DNA from: Oscillospiraceae bacterium
GTDB lineage: Bacteria; Bacillota; Clostridia; Oscillospirales; CAG-272
DNA: 55,364 nt
Direction: 5' to 3'
Assembly: GCA_015064505.1 (NCBI GenBank)
Contig: SVSB01000014.1
Span: 1-55,364, forward strand
Positions 1 through 5,553 of the stretch are shown here, piece by piece (position 1 is the first letter of the stretch; every line of letters begins with the position of its first letter). A program made the position numbers and the translations under genes. The notes under the pieces were generated by a model that saw only the letters and a program-made list of their open reading frames with translations, was not told the DNA's origin and made no database searches.

Positions 1-66
1 TTGTCGAGCAGAACAGCGTTGAATGTTGGTGTGATCTTGGTGCAAATTTGGTGCAACACTTTATAG
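1..66 (+). other. Possible C-terminal tail of a gene entering from the left
   Basis: Frame 1 is open from the first base to a TAG at 64-66 and encodes 21 residues ending in LVQIWCNTL. Nothing upstream is visible, so this may be the end of a gene or chance. The matching stretch in the second repeat (from 883) encodes nearly the same peptide but has no stop at that point. Hydrophobic tails with a WC pair remind me of the ends of some tyrosine recombinases; that is memory, not proof. The bases are also part of direct repeat copy A. Confidence 0.25.
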
Positions 67-200
67 GGCGATACTCACGATATTCACGATATCGCACGAA
101 AACACACGATAAATCTACGATATCACATGATATTTCACGCTATTCACGATATCAAACGGCGTTCTTAAAACTCGAAGAGATAATTTCTTATCTCATATAC

Positions 201-228
201 AAAAAGCTCTGCTTTGGCAGAGCTTTTT
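201..228 (+). terminator. Hairpin terminator at the end of repeat copy A
   Basis: A perfect 12-bp stem AAAAAGCTCTGC / GCAGAGCTTTTT has a 4-base loop (TTTG) and ends in a T run. The same hairpin closes repeat copy B, with one G-U pair there, so the fold rather than the exact sequence is kept. Confidence 0.75.
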
Positions 229-234
229 GCTTTC

Positions 235-282
235 GTAGGGGAGACCTGTGGTCTCCCGCGGGCGAACACAGTTCGCCCCTAC
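235..282. repeat. Structured dispersed repeat, GTAGGGG...CCCCTAC type
   Basis: Outer arms GTAG (235-238) and CTAC (279-282) enclose two adjacent perfect hairpins: GGGAGACC-TGT-GGTCTCCC (239-257) and GGGCGAAC-ACA-GTTCGCCC (260-278). Together they can fold as a three-way junction. Related elements lie at 1125-1147 and 1169-1258. This looks like a small non-autonomous intergenic repeat of the kind I associate with gut Clostridia; no coding capacity. Confidence 0.6.
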
Positions 283-291
283 GGTGCGGGG

Positions 292-318
292 CGGTTCAAT
301 TTGTAAAAAATTGAGCCG
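292..318. repeat. Inverted repeat upstream of the cassette gene
   Basis: An 11-bp stem, CGGTTCAATTT / AAATTGAGCCG, has one G-U pair and a 5-base loop. It lies between the structured repeat and the promoter of the 413-826 gene. The rest of the gene-free stretch 67-412 is repeat copy A, the structured repeat and the promoter. Confidence 0.5.
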
Positions 319-324
319 TCCTAT

Positions 325-352
325 TTGCTTTTTGCCGTTTTTATGGTATAAT
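325..352 (+). promoter_or_regulatory. Predicted sigma-A promoter of the cassette gene
   Basis: TTGCTT (325-330), a 16-bp spacer and TATAAT (347-352) lie about 60 bp before the ATG at 413. The cassette gene therefore seems to carry its own promoter inside the repeat-flanked unit. Confidence 0.55.
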
Positions 353-412
353 CTAACTAATCGATAAACTTGAATTTGATTTAGTAATAAAAACTATAAA
401 GGAGATTGAATT

Positions 413-826
413 ATGTATTTTAAAGGTGATATTATTATTACTGATCCCATGTACATTGTAAAATGCGAGGAAGATTGGCATCGTTGTGAATACGGCGATA
501 ATCTTGAAGCACTTAATATTTGCACTTATATTACTTCTGAACACGGAGATGAAATCGGCTCTGATGTTGTTTCTTTAGATACATCTAAAAAACTTGGTGA
601 ATTTTGCTCTGATTCCTGTATGGTTTCTATTATGTCGCTTGCCGAAGTAAGAGAATATAATCCCGAATTTGATCAAGAACTTGGAAAGTATTGCTACAGC
701 ATTATCAAAAATTTTGAGGGTGAGGTTGCATTGTTTGAAATGGAAGAAGATGATGGTACAGACCAAAGACTATACTTTGTAGGAAAAGGAAATATAAATT
801 TCAGAACAGATTTCTTCGACAAATAA
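413..826 (+). CDS. Hypothetical protein in repeat-flanked cassette
   Basis: A 137-residue soluble, acidic protein with no signal peptide or membrane segment. It starts MYFKGDIIITDPMYIV and is rich in Glu and Asp. I do not recognise the family with confidence; short openings of this KGDIIITDP kind occur in small uncharacterised proteins of phages and gut Firmicutes. The ATG follows GGAG at a good distance. The coding sequence is clearly more AT-rich than the housekeeping genes, with mostly A/T third positions, which suggests recent acquisition. It is the only gene between the two direct repeats (1-231 and 883-1119) and has its own promoter, so it may be the cargo of a small mobile unit. Function unknown. 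Confidence 0.75.
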   Translation: MYFKGDIIITDPMYIVKCEEDWHRCEYGDNLEALNICTYITSEHGDEIGSDVVSLDTSKKLGEFCSDSCMVSIMSLAEVREYNPEFDQELGKYCYSIIKNFEGEVALFEMEEDDGTDQRLYFVGKGNINFRTDFFDK

Positions 827-882
827 TACTGTGCTAAATGTTACATCAAATTATTGGGAAACACAGGTTGATAAATTCCAAT

Positions 883-1119
883 TTGTCGAACAGATTGGGG
901 CTAATACGTGGTGTTAGCTTGGTGCTAATTTGGTGCAACACTTTATCAAACGATACTCATGATATTCACGATATCGCACGAAATCACACGATAAAGCTAC
1001 GATATCACACGATATTACACGATATTCACGATATCAAACAGTGTTCTTAAAACTCCAAGAGATAAGTACCCTTTTGGGATCATCTATGCAAAAAGCTCTG
1101 CTGCGGCAGGGCTTTTTGT
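883..1119. repeat. Direct repeat copy B (right flank of cassette)
   Basis: Second copy of the unit at 1-231, in the same orientation. The CACGATAT-like array covers about 955-1036 and the closing hairpin 1090-1117. The part before TTGGTG is more diverged than the array. The gene-free stretch 827-1358 is almost filled by this copy, two structured repeats and a promoter. Confidence 0.8.
1090..1117 (+). terminator. Hairpin terminator at the end of repeat copy B
   Basis: AAAAAGCTCTGC (1090-1101) pairs with GCAGGGCTTTTT (1106-1117), with one G-U pair, and ends in T5. It is the counterpart of the hairpin at 201-228. Confidence 0.65.
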
Positions 1120-1124
1120 AATTT

Positions 1125-1147
1125 TAGGGAGGGGAGACCCCGCCCTA
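1125..1147. repeat. Short structured repeat, TAGGG...CCCTA
   Basis: TAGGG (1125-1129) pairs with CCCTA (1143-1147) around a GGGGAGACCCC-like core. It looks like a shortened member of the family seen at 235-282. Confidence 0.45.
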
Positions 1148-1168
1148 CGGTGTGCGATGATGTTTGTT

Positions 1169-1258
1169 GTAGGGGAGGCGTTTCGCCTCCCGTTTTTAAC
1201 AAGGGCGGTGCCATGTTGCTGCCGTTATCAATGGACCGTCGAGGACGCCGGTCCCTAC
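1169..1258. repeat. Structured dispersed repeat, GTAGGG...CCCTAC type
   Basis: Outer arms GTAGGG (1169-1174) and CCCTAC (1253-1258) enclose a GGGAGGCG-TTT-CGCCTCCC hairpin and a second stem, GGACCG / CCGGTCC, near the right end. It is longer than the copy at 235-282 but built on the same plan. No open frame of note. Confidence 0.55.
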
Positions 1259-1297
1259 GATTTTTGCTGCGCTATCTGAAAATATCTCACCTTACTA

Positions 1298-1326
1298 TTT
1301 ACTTTCAGTAAAAAACAAAGTACAAT
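1298..1326 (+). promoter_or_regulatory. Predicted promoter of the 1362 lipoprotein gene
   Basis: TTTACT (1298-1303), a 17-bp spacer and TACAAT (1321-1326) lie just upstream of the lipoprotein gene. Confidence 0.5.
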
Positions 1327-1361
1327 GTGAATATTAAGTTACCAAACGAAAGGGTTATGTG

Positions 1362-1790
1362 ATGTTAAAAAAGATCTTAATACCTTTAATTGCATTGTTG
1401 CTCGCTTCATTTTGCGTGGGTTGCGCACCGTCAATTCAAACTGACGGAGTGCCGGACCCCGATAAAATAGTGCCAAAACGTGACGTTCTTATTGCAAATT
1501 TAGAAGACAAAGATTATACCATAGAAACGTATACGTCGATGGAGGGGCTTTCTTTTTCCCTTGACCGTGTTATAGCGAAAAAGGGGAATAAGTTTATAGA
1601 CATTGTATACGGTCTGTCCGGTGAGGATGCTTCAAAGGTTTTTGAACTGTATTGCAAGCTTTATTCCGATGATTATTACATCCTTGCCCAAAACGGAAAC
1701 TACGTGTACTGTGTCAGTGACAAAAAGACCTTTTCGGCGGCGGGATTTACCTCGACCGCCAACGTGGGTGTGCAGTATATTCATAACTGA
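1362..1790 (+). CDS. Small lipoprotein, function unknown
   Basis: A 142-residue protein with a lipoprotein signal: a short Lys-rich start, a hydrophobic stretch (about residues 4-18), then the lipobox-like FCVGC, with Cys the expected lipidated residue. The mature part resembles small secreted domains that follow one conserved region (SMEGLSFSLDRVIAKKGNKFIDIVYG), but no named family is certain. It is expected on the outer face of the membrane. ATG 1362 is chosen after the AAAGG at about 1349-1353; a GTG directly before it (1359) is the alternative. The acetyltransferase gene follows 30 bases later and may be cotranscribed. Confidence 0.75.
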   Translation: MLKKILIPLIALLLASFCVGCAPSIQTDGVPDPDKIVPKRDVLIANLEDKDYTIETYTSMEGLSFSLDRVIAKKGNKFIDIVYGLSGEDASKVFELYCKLYSDDYYILAQNGNYVYCVSDKKTFSAAGFTSTANVGVQYIHN

Positions 1791-1820
1791 TTGCTTTTTG
1801 TTATTGCGAAAGGAGTTAAA

Positions 1821-2378
1821 ATGATGAATCACAAGGGAACTGTCTTAATTGAAACCGAGCGGCTGGTACTTCGGAGATTTCAGCAAAGTGATGCTACGGC
1901 TATGTTCAAAAACTGGGAAAGCGACCCGAAGGTCACGGAATTTTTGCGCTGGAAAACCGCAACGGACGTAAGCGAAGCGGAGGCGGTTCTTGAAGATTGG
2001 ATAAAGGGGTATGAAAAGCCTGATTTTTATCAATGGGCAATCGTTTTGAAGGAGATAGGAGAGCCCATTGGCTCCATCAGCGTAGTCGGAAAGAATGAAA
2101 GGCTTGATATGGTACATATCGGTTACTGTATCGGCAGTAAATGGTGGCGCAAAGGTATAACCACCGAGGCGTTTAAGGCAATCATTCCGTTTTTCTTCAA
2201 CGAGGTTGGAGTTAACAGGATAGAATCCCAGCACGACCCGAATAATCCCAATTCCGGCAAGGTAATGCAAAAATGCGGAATGAAGTATGAAGGAACGTTA
2301 CGGGCGGCGGATTGGAGCAACAAGGGAATAGTTGACGCCTGCGTGTACGGGTTGTTAAGATCGGATTTTGAGAATTAA
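1821..2378 (+). CDS. GNAT family N-acetyltransferase, RimJ/RimL-like
   Basis: A 185-residue acetyltransferase of the GNAT fold (RimJ/RimL/Acetyltransf_3 group). Family hallmarks are visible: the opening IETERLVLRRFQQSDA, the central GSISVVG strand, the acetyl-CoA loop region with IGYCIGSKWWRKGITTEA, and the closing KVMQKCGMKYEGTLR. Enzymes of this group acetylate N-termini of ribosomal proteins, amino groups of small molecules or drugs; the substrate cannot be told here. The start is ATG 1821 because AAAGGAG lies just before it; the longer upstream frame has no such site. A symmetrical terminator follows at 2397. Confidence 0.88.
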   Translation: MMNHKGTVLIETERLVLRRFQQSDATAMFKNWESDPKVTEFLRWKTATDVSEAEAVLEDWIKGYEKPDFYQWAIVLKEIGEPIGSISVVGKNERLDMVHIGYCIGSKWWRKGITTEAFKAIIPFFFNEVGVNRIESQHDPNNPNSGKVMQKCGMKYEGTLRAADWSNKGIVDACVYGLLRSDFEN

Positions 2379-2396
2379 AAGAATATCACCAATATT

Positions 2397-2429
2397 AAAA
2401 GGAGCACAGTTTTCGCAAGTGCTCCTTTT
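2397..2429. terminator. Bidirectional terminator
   Basis: AAAAGGAGCAC (2397-2407) and GTGCTCCTTTT (2419-2429) form a perfect 11-bp stem with A- and T-rich ends. It serves the acetyltransferase gene on the plus strand and the XRE gene on the minus strand. Confidence 0.8.
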
Positions 2430-2452
2430 AACATTTCTATTTAAAATACCGT

Positions 2453-2659
2453 CTATTCTCCGTAGTTTTTCCCTGTAATCAGATAATCTATCGATCGTCC
2501 GAAGTATTTAGAAAGAATCAGAAGCGTGGCAAGGTCGGGATTGCGTTTGCCGTTTTCGTAGTACGATATTGCTTCTCTCGTCATATTAAGATCCATGGCA
2601 ACCTTTAATTGGCTATATCCCTTTTGACGGCGAATTTCCTTCAAACCTATCATTCTCAT
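2453..2659 (-). CDS. XRE family transcriptional regulator
   Basis: A 68-residue protein that is essentially one Cro/C1-type helix-turn-helix: RRQKGYSQLKVAMDLNMTREAISYYENGKRNP covers helices 1-4 and DLATLLILSKYFGRSIDYLITG completes the fold. Such single-domain proteins are DNA-binding repressors of phages, mobile elements and toxin-antitoxin loci. GGAG lies 7-8 bases before the ATG. It is divergent from a set of tiny genes, and the shared intergenic region holds two 17-bp palindromes over a strong promoter, so it most likely represses that promoter and perhaps its own. Confidence 0.9.
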   Translation of the reverse strand: MRMIGLKEIRRQKGYSQLKVAMDLNMTREAISYYENGKRNPDLATLLILSKYFGRSIDYLITGKNYGE

Positions 2660-2680
2660 AGCTTTTCTCCAAAAACTTTC

Positions 2681-2709
2681 TTGACTTTATTGTAACAGTG
2701 TGTTACAAT
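2681..2709 (+). promoter_or_regulatory. Strong promoter of the small-gene operon
   Basis: TTGACT (2681-2686), exactly 17 bp and TACAAT (2704-2709) form a near-consensus sigma-A promoter reading right, with a start expected near 2716. The first operator covers its spacer and -10; the second covers the likely start. Confidence 0.75.
2691..2707. promoter_or_regulatory. Operator palindrome O1
   Basis: TGTAACAGTGTGTTACA is a perfect inverted repeat of 7-bp half-sites with a 3-bp centre. It overlaps the spacer and -10 box of the rightward promoter. The natural ligand is the XRE protein encoded next to it. Confidence 0.7.
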
Positions 2710-2714
2710 GCAAA

Positions 2715-2731
2715 TGTAACAATCTGTTGCG
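2715..2731. promoter_or_regulatory. Operator palindrome O2 (imperfect)
   Basis: TGTAACAATCTGTTGCG repeats the left half-site of O1 exactly, and the right half-site differs at two of seven positions. Its start is 24 bp from that of O1, slightly over two helical turns, which would suit cooperative binding of repressor dimers. Confidence 0.6.
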
Positions 2732-2765
2732 CTTGCTTGTTTTAGGACTGACAAAGGAGGGAATA

Positions 2766-2930
2766 GTGGCAATGGAAAGGATAGTTAAGCAAATTAAATG
2801 TAAATGCGGCGCATTGCTTGGAACAACGAGTAATTCAAGCGGGGGAGGACAGAAGGTCTGCCCAAGCTGCAAAAAGAGAGTCAGATATCAGGTCACGCCC
2901 ACAAGCGTACACACCTCGTATATAAAGTAG
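2766..2930 (+). CDS. Small zinc-ribbon protein
   Basis: A protein of 54 residues from GTG 2766, or 52 from ATG 2772; AAAGGAGG at about 2753-2760 fits either. Two cysteine pairs, CKC near the start and CPSC in the middle, separated by a Gly/Ser-rich loop, form a likely zinc ribbon, followed by a basic patch (KKRVRYQ). It resembles the Com-like small zinc-binding proteins of phages, which act on nucleic acid, but that assignment is only by motif. It is the first gene after the repressor-controlled promoter. Confidence 0.65.
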   Translation: MAMERIVKQIKCKCGALLGTTSNSSGGGQKVCPSCKKRVRYQVTPTSVHTSYIK

Positions 2931-2938
2931 GTGAAGTT

Positions 2939-3149
2939 ATGGGATTTTGGGATCTGTGTAAAGAAGTTGGCGGCTTTTTTGTTGAAGGAATGCAAAAAAA
3001 GAGCGGAGGAATTTAATCATTATAAGGATCTCTACAGAGATTGTGACGACAGAACTCTCGAAAGAAAATATAAGACCTCTTCCGGTTTGAAAAAGGCAGC
3101 TATCGGTGCGCTGCTAAGGGAGCGCGGAATAACGCCGGAAACGGAATAA
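2939..3149 (+). pseudogene. Small operon protein, frameshifted at an A7 run
   Basis: From ATG 2939 (AGGTGA just upstream) the frame gives MGFWDLCKEVGGFFVEGMQ and then hits TAA at 3014. The adjoining frame continues RAEEFNHYKDLYRD to a stop at 3147-3149 and contains a segment (RKYKTSSGLKKAAIGALLRERG) I associate with a small family of Firmicutes proteins. The two parts meet at seven As (2994-3000). Removing one A restores a continuous 69-residue protein with a family-like start and end. Either a real one-base insertion, an assembly error in the homopolymer, or slippage explains this. A continuous frame from GTG 2931 exists but lacks a ribosome site and the family-like N-terminus. Confidence 0.6.
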
Positions 3150-3150
3150 A

Positions 3151-3315
3151 ATGAATAGAACTGTATCGGTTGAGTATATTTGTACTTGGTGTGGTAAAAA
3201 GGTCATCAGAGCATCGGGAACCGGATGCCCAAAACCGGACGTTTGCCCAAGAAAACCAAAGCTTAAAGATGGCAGAATGAGACCGCATACTTGGATTATA
3301 AACAGAAAGTTCTGA
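3151..3315 (+). CDS. Tiny zinc-ribbon protein
   Basis: A 54-residue protein beginning MNRTVSVEYICTWCGKKV. Four cysteines in a CxxC...C(x5)C arrangement (residues 11, 14, 26, 32) suggest a bound zinc ion, and the rest is rich in Lys, Arg and Pro. It starts one base after the stop of the preceding frame, so it is translationally linked to it. Family unknown. A long hairpin starts right at its stop codon. Confidence 0.6.
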   Translation: MNRTVSVEYICTWCGKKVIRASGTGCPKPDVCPRKPKLKDGRMRPHTWIINRKF

Positions 3316-3362
3316 ATTATGTGAAAACGGCACTCACGCATGAGTGCCGTTTTCACATAATT
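3315..3362. terminator. Very long perfect hairpin after the small-gene operon
   Basis: Two 22-bp arms (3315-3336 and 3341-3362) are exact reverse complements around the 4-base loop CGCA; the core is GAAAACGGCACTCA. The left arm begins at the last base of the preceding stop codon. It probably ends the small operon, although the T tract comes as part of the stem and a few bases later. Confidence 0.7.
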
Positions 3363-3401
3363 CCCGATTTTTATAATTTATGTTTTTTCGTCCGCAATCG
3401 G

Positions 3402-3430
3402 TTGCTTTTTCTGTCAGTATTTGTTAAAAT
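3402..3430 (+). promoter_or_regulatory. Predicted promoter of the glycosidase-like gene
   Basis: TTGCTT (3402-3407), 17 bp and TAAAAT (3425-3430) lie about 30 bases before the ribosome-binding site. Confidence 0.55.
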
Positions 3431-3465
3431 ATTACCGTATATTGATCTTTTGTAAGGAGAAGCTT

Positions 3466-5454
3466 ATGAAGACCGAAATTTTGCTTGAAAACTGTAAGAT
3501 GTACTTGACAGCGGACGGGGTTAAGGCTGCGGAGATCCTGCCTTACGATGGGGCAGAGGACAGCTTTATCCGTATAAACGAGCTTGCTTTCCTTTGGAAG
3601 CGCACGGTAAAAGAGCCTACCGTTAATATGCGCATGGAGCTGCTCACCGTAAAAAAGCCCGATTTTACTATGATACCCTCAATAAGCTATAACGGCAACG
3701 GATGGGGAACCACCCCCGAGTACGTTGGCGACCGTGCGGAGGACGGTACCCCCTGGACCTTTGCCTGGCACAGAGGCACCATTCCTTCCTGTACCTTCAG
3801 CGCAACGGACGAGGCTTGCGTTGCAATGATGACCGATATCGGTGAGGACACCGCCTGCTCTCTCTATCTTGAGGGCGACAGGGAAAAGCACGTTGTTATA
3901 TATCCCGAGGAGGAGCAACCAAAGACCCTGCAACGCCATTTCTGGGGTGAAGCATATCAGGGCGAGGGCACTCCCAGAACCGAGTTTACCGCAATAATTC
4001 TTGCTTATCCAGCAGAAAAGAAACCTATTAAATACGATAAGCTGCTTGATTTTGCATGGCGCTATTACGGACACGCAATAGCCGCCCCCAGAACTCCCGA
4101 GAATCTTTACGATCTTGCGATCTCATATTCCCGTTACCTTTACGAGGAGGAGAAAAACGGATTCTGCGGCTTTACTATGGGTTGCCAGTGGCATCTTGCC
4201 CAGCACGCTTATATGAAGACCGTGAACCGCTTTGAGATAAGCTGGGTAGGGCAGTCCGCTTCTATGGCAAACGCAATGCTCTATCATTATCTTAAGACCG
4301 GCGATAAGGACGCACTTAAGATGGGTATCGACGTTCACGATTCCTGGATAAAGTACGGAACCCGTCAGGACGGCCTTATCGACGCACGCCTTGACTGGGA
4401 TCCTTGGCGCGACAGATATTACGCAGACGATTACACTCCCGATAAGTGGAAGCTGGGCGAGAGCGCTTGCGAGAGCCACAAGGCTTTCGCGGGCAAAAAA
4501 TTCCGCCGTGACGAGAACGGACAGATAAAGCTTGCAATAGACGCATGCAACATCGGCGGCGCCGCCGACGGATATTTTGAGGGATACGACCTTGCAAAGC
4601 AGTGCGGCATTGATAAGCCCGAATATCTTGCTACGGCATTCGGTATCTGCGATTTTGCCATAAGCACTCAGGATGCAAGCGGCAGATACGCAAAGAGCTG
4701 GGATTACGACGGTTCCATTCTTGCGGCAGACGGCACCATCGGATGCTTCCTCGTTCTTCCTATGCTTACGGCATATAAGCGTTCCGGCGAGCAGAAATAT
4801 CTTGATTCCGCGCTTAAGGCGTTCAATTTCTATTACGAAGCGTTGGAGCGTGACGGATTTACCACAGCAGGCGCCCTTGACACCTATTGCATAGATAAAG
4901 AATCCTCCAGCCCTCTGCTCCGCGATGCTCTCGCCCTTTACGATATTACGGGCGATAAGAAGTATATCGAAGCCGCAAGGAATATCGCGTGGTATCTTTG
5001 CACCTGGCTTATGTACTACACCATTGAATACCCGGAGGACAGCCTTATCGGCTCCATGGGTTACGATACCTTCGGTTCAACCTCCGTCAGCACCGCCCAT
5101 CAGGCGCTTGATCAGTATGCACTGCGCGACGTTATGTCCTTCCTGCGTCTTGCTGAGCTTACGGGTGAGAATCATTGGAAGGAAAAGGGACTTGCGTTCT
5201 TTGCAAACGCTTGCCAGTGCATTTCCGACGGTACTATGTACGTAAACCGCCGCGTGCGCCCCGCAGGAGCACAGGACGAAGCAATTTTCCATACAAGATG
5301 GGGAAGACACGGCGTTCCGCCTTTTTCTCCCTCCCAGTGGCTGCCCGCTTGGCCGTCTGCCTTCCGTCTTGAGATCCTTCGCTTTACAGAGGATTGGGAT
5401 ATCCTCCGCGAGGGACTTACCTCTATTGAAAACGCTATCGAGCACGTTAAATAA
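3466..5454 (+). CDS. Six-hairpin glycosidase-like protein
   Basis: A 662-residue cytoplasmic protein (no signal peptide). The first 200 or so residues look like a beta-rich N-terminal domain; the rest is built of helical hairpin pairs with repeated phrases such as TGDKDALKMGIDVHDSW, SGEQKYLDSALKAFNFYYE and TGDKKYIEAARNIAWYL. That pattern is typical of (alpha/alpha)6-barrel glycoside hydrolases and epimerase-like enzymes. The central GWGTTPEYV, DACNIGGAADGYFEG and SWDYDG stretches probably line the active site. Exact family, catalytic residues and substrate are not determined. ATG 3466 follows AAGGAGA; the upstream in-frame start lacks a ribosome site. It stands alone between its promoter and a terminator. 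Confidence 0.7.
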   Translation: MKTEILLENCKMYLTADGVKAAEILPYDGAEDSFIRINELAFLWKRTVKEPTVNMRMELLTVKKPDFTMIPSISYNGNGWGTTPEYVGDRAEDGTPWTFAWHRGTIPSCTFSATDEACVAMMTDIGEDTACSLYLEGDREKHVVIYPEEEQPKTLQRHFWGEAYQGEGTPRTEFTAIILAYPAEKKPIKYDKLLDFAWRYYGHAIAAPRTPENLYDLAISYSRYLYEEEKNGFCGFTMGCQWHLAQHAYMKTVNRFEISWVGQSASMANAMLYHYLKTGDKDALKMGIDVHDSWIKYGTRQDGLIDARLDWDPWRDRYYADDYTPDKWKLGESACESHKAFAGKKFRRDENGQIKLAIDACNIGGAADGYFEGYDLAKQCGIDKPEYLATAFGICDFAISTQDASGRYAKSWDYDGSILAADGTIGCFLVLPMLTAYKRSGEQKYLDSALKAFNFYYEALERDGFTTAGALDTYCIDKESSSPLLRDALALYDITGDKKYIEAARNIAWYLCTWLMYYTIEYPEDSLIGSMGYDTFGSTSVSTAHQALDQYALRDVMSFLRLAELTGENHWKEKGLAFFANACQCISDGTMYVNRRVRPAGAQDEAIFHTRWGRHGVPPFSPSQWLPAWPSAFRLEILRFTEDWDILREGLTSIENAIEHVK

Positions 5455-5489
5455 TTTTAAAGGGGATGCGCCGCATCCCCTTTAAAATT
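5453..5489. terminator. Terminator after the glycosidase-like gene
   Basis: A 17-bp perfect stem (5453-5469 with 5473-5489) has a 3-base loop and an AATTTTAAAGGGGATGC arm. Confidence 0.8.
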
Positions 5490-5500
5490 TGCAATTATTA

Positions 5501-5529
5501 TAGACAAATTGCGCAAAACGTGATATACT
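5501..5529 (+). promoter_or_regulatory. Predicted promoter of the serine dehydratase gene
   Basis: TAGACA (5501-5506), 17 bp and TATACT (5524-5529); five of six matches in each box. Confidence 0.6.
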
Positions 5530-5553
5530 TGAAAAAAACAGTTTTGGTGAGTT

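Larger units (their letters stand above)
1..231. repeat. Direct repeat copy A (left flank of cassette)
   Basis: The stretch matches 883-1119 in the same orientation with scattered substitutions and small indels. Shared blocks in order: TTGTCGARCAG; a tandem TTGGTGCAAATTTGGTGCAA-type motif; CACTTTAT; an array of CACGATAT-like units (about 74-156); a block around GTTCTTAAAACTC; and a terminator-like hairpin with an AAAAAGCTCTGC arm. The copy may start before the window. Two same-direction copies flanking a single gene suggest attachment-site-like or cassette-boundary repeats. No transposase or recombinase gene is visible. Confidence 0.8.

Noticed and set aside
74..156. CRISPR array
   Set aside because: The units are about 8 bp, irregularly spaced and without unique spacers of constant size; no cas gene nearby.
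48..314. An 88-codon frame across repeat copy A
   Set aside because: It runs through the short-unit array, the terminator hairpin and the structured repeat, none of which look coding.
838..1050. A 70-codon frame across repeat copy B
   Set aside because: It only reads through the CACGATAT array (giving HDIHDI text) and has no ribosome site; the repeat in copy A has a stop at the equivalent place.
2994..3001. Programmed -1 frameshift at the A AAA AAG-like sequence
   Set aside because: A -1 step from the start frame does not reach the downstream frame; a +1 step or one A fewer is needed.
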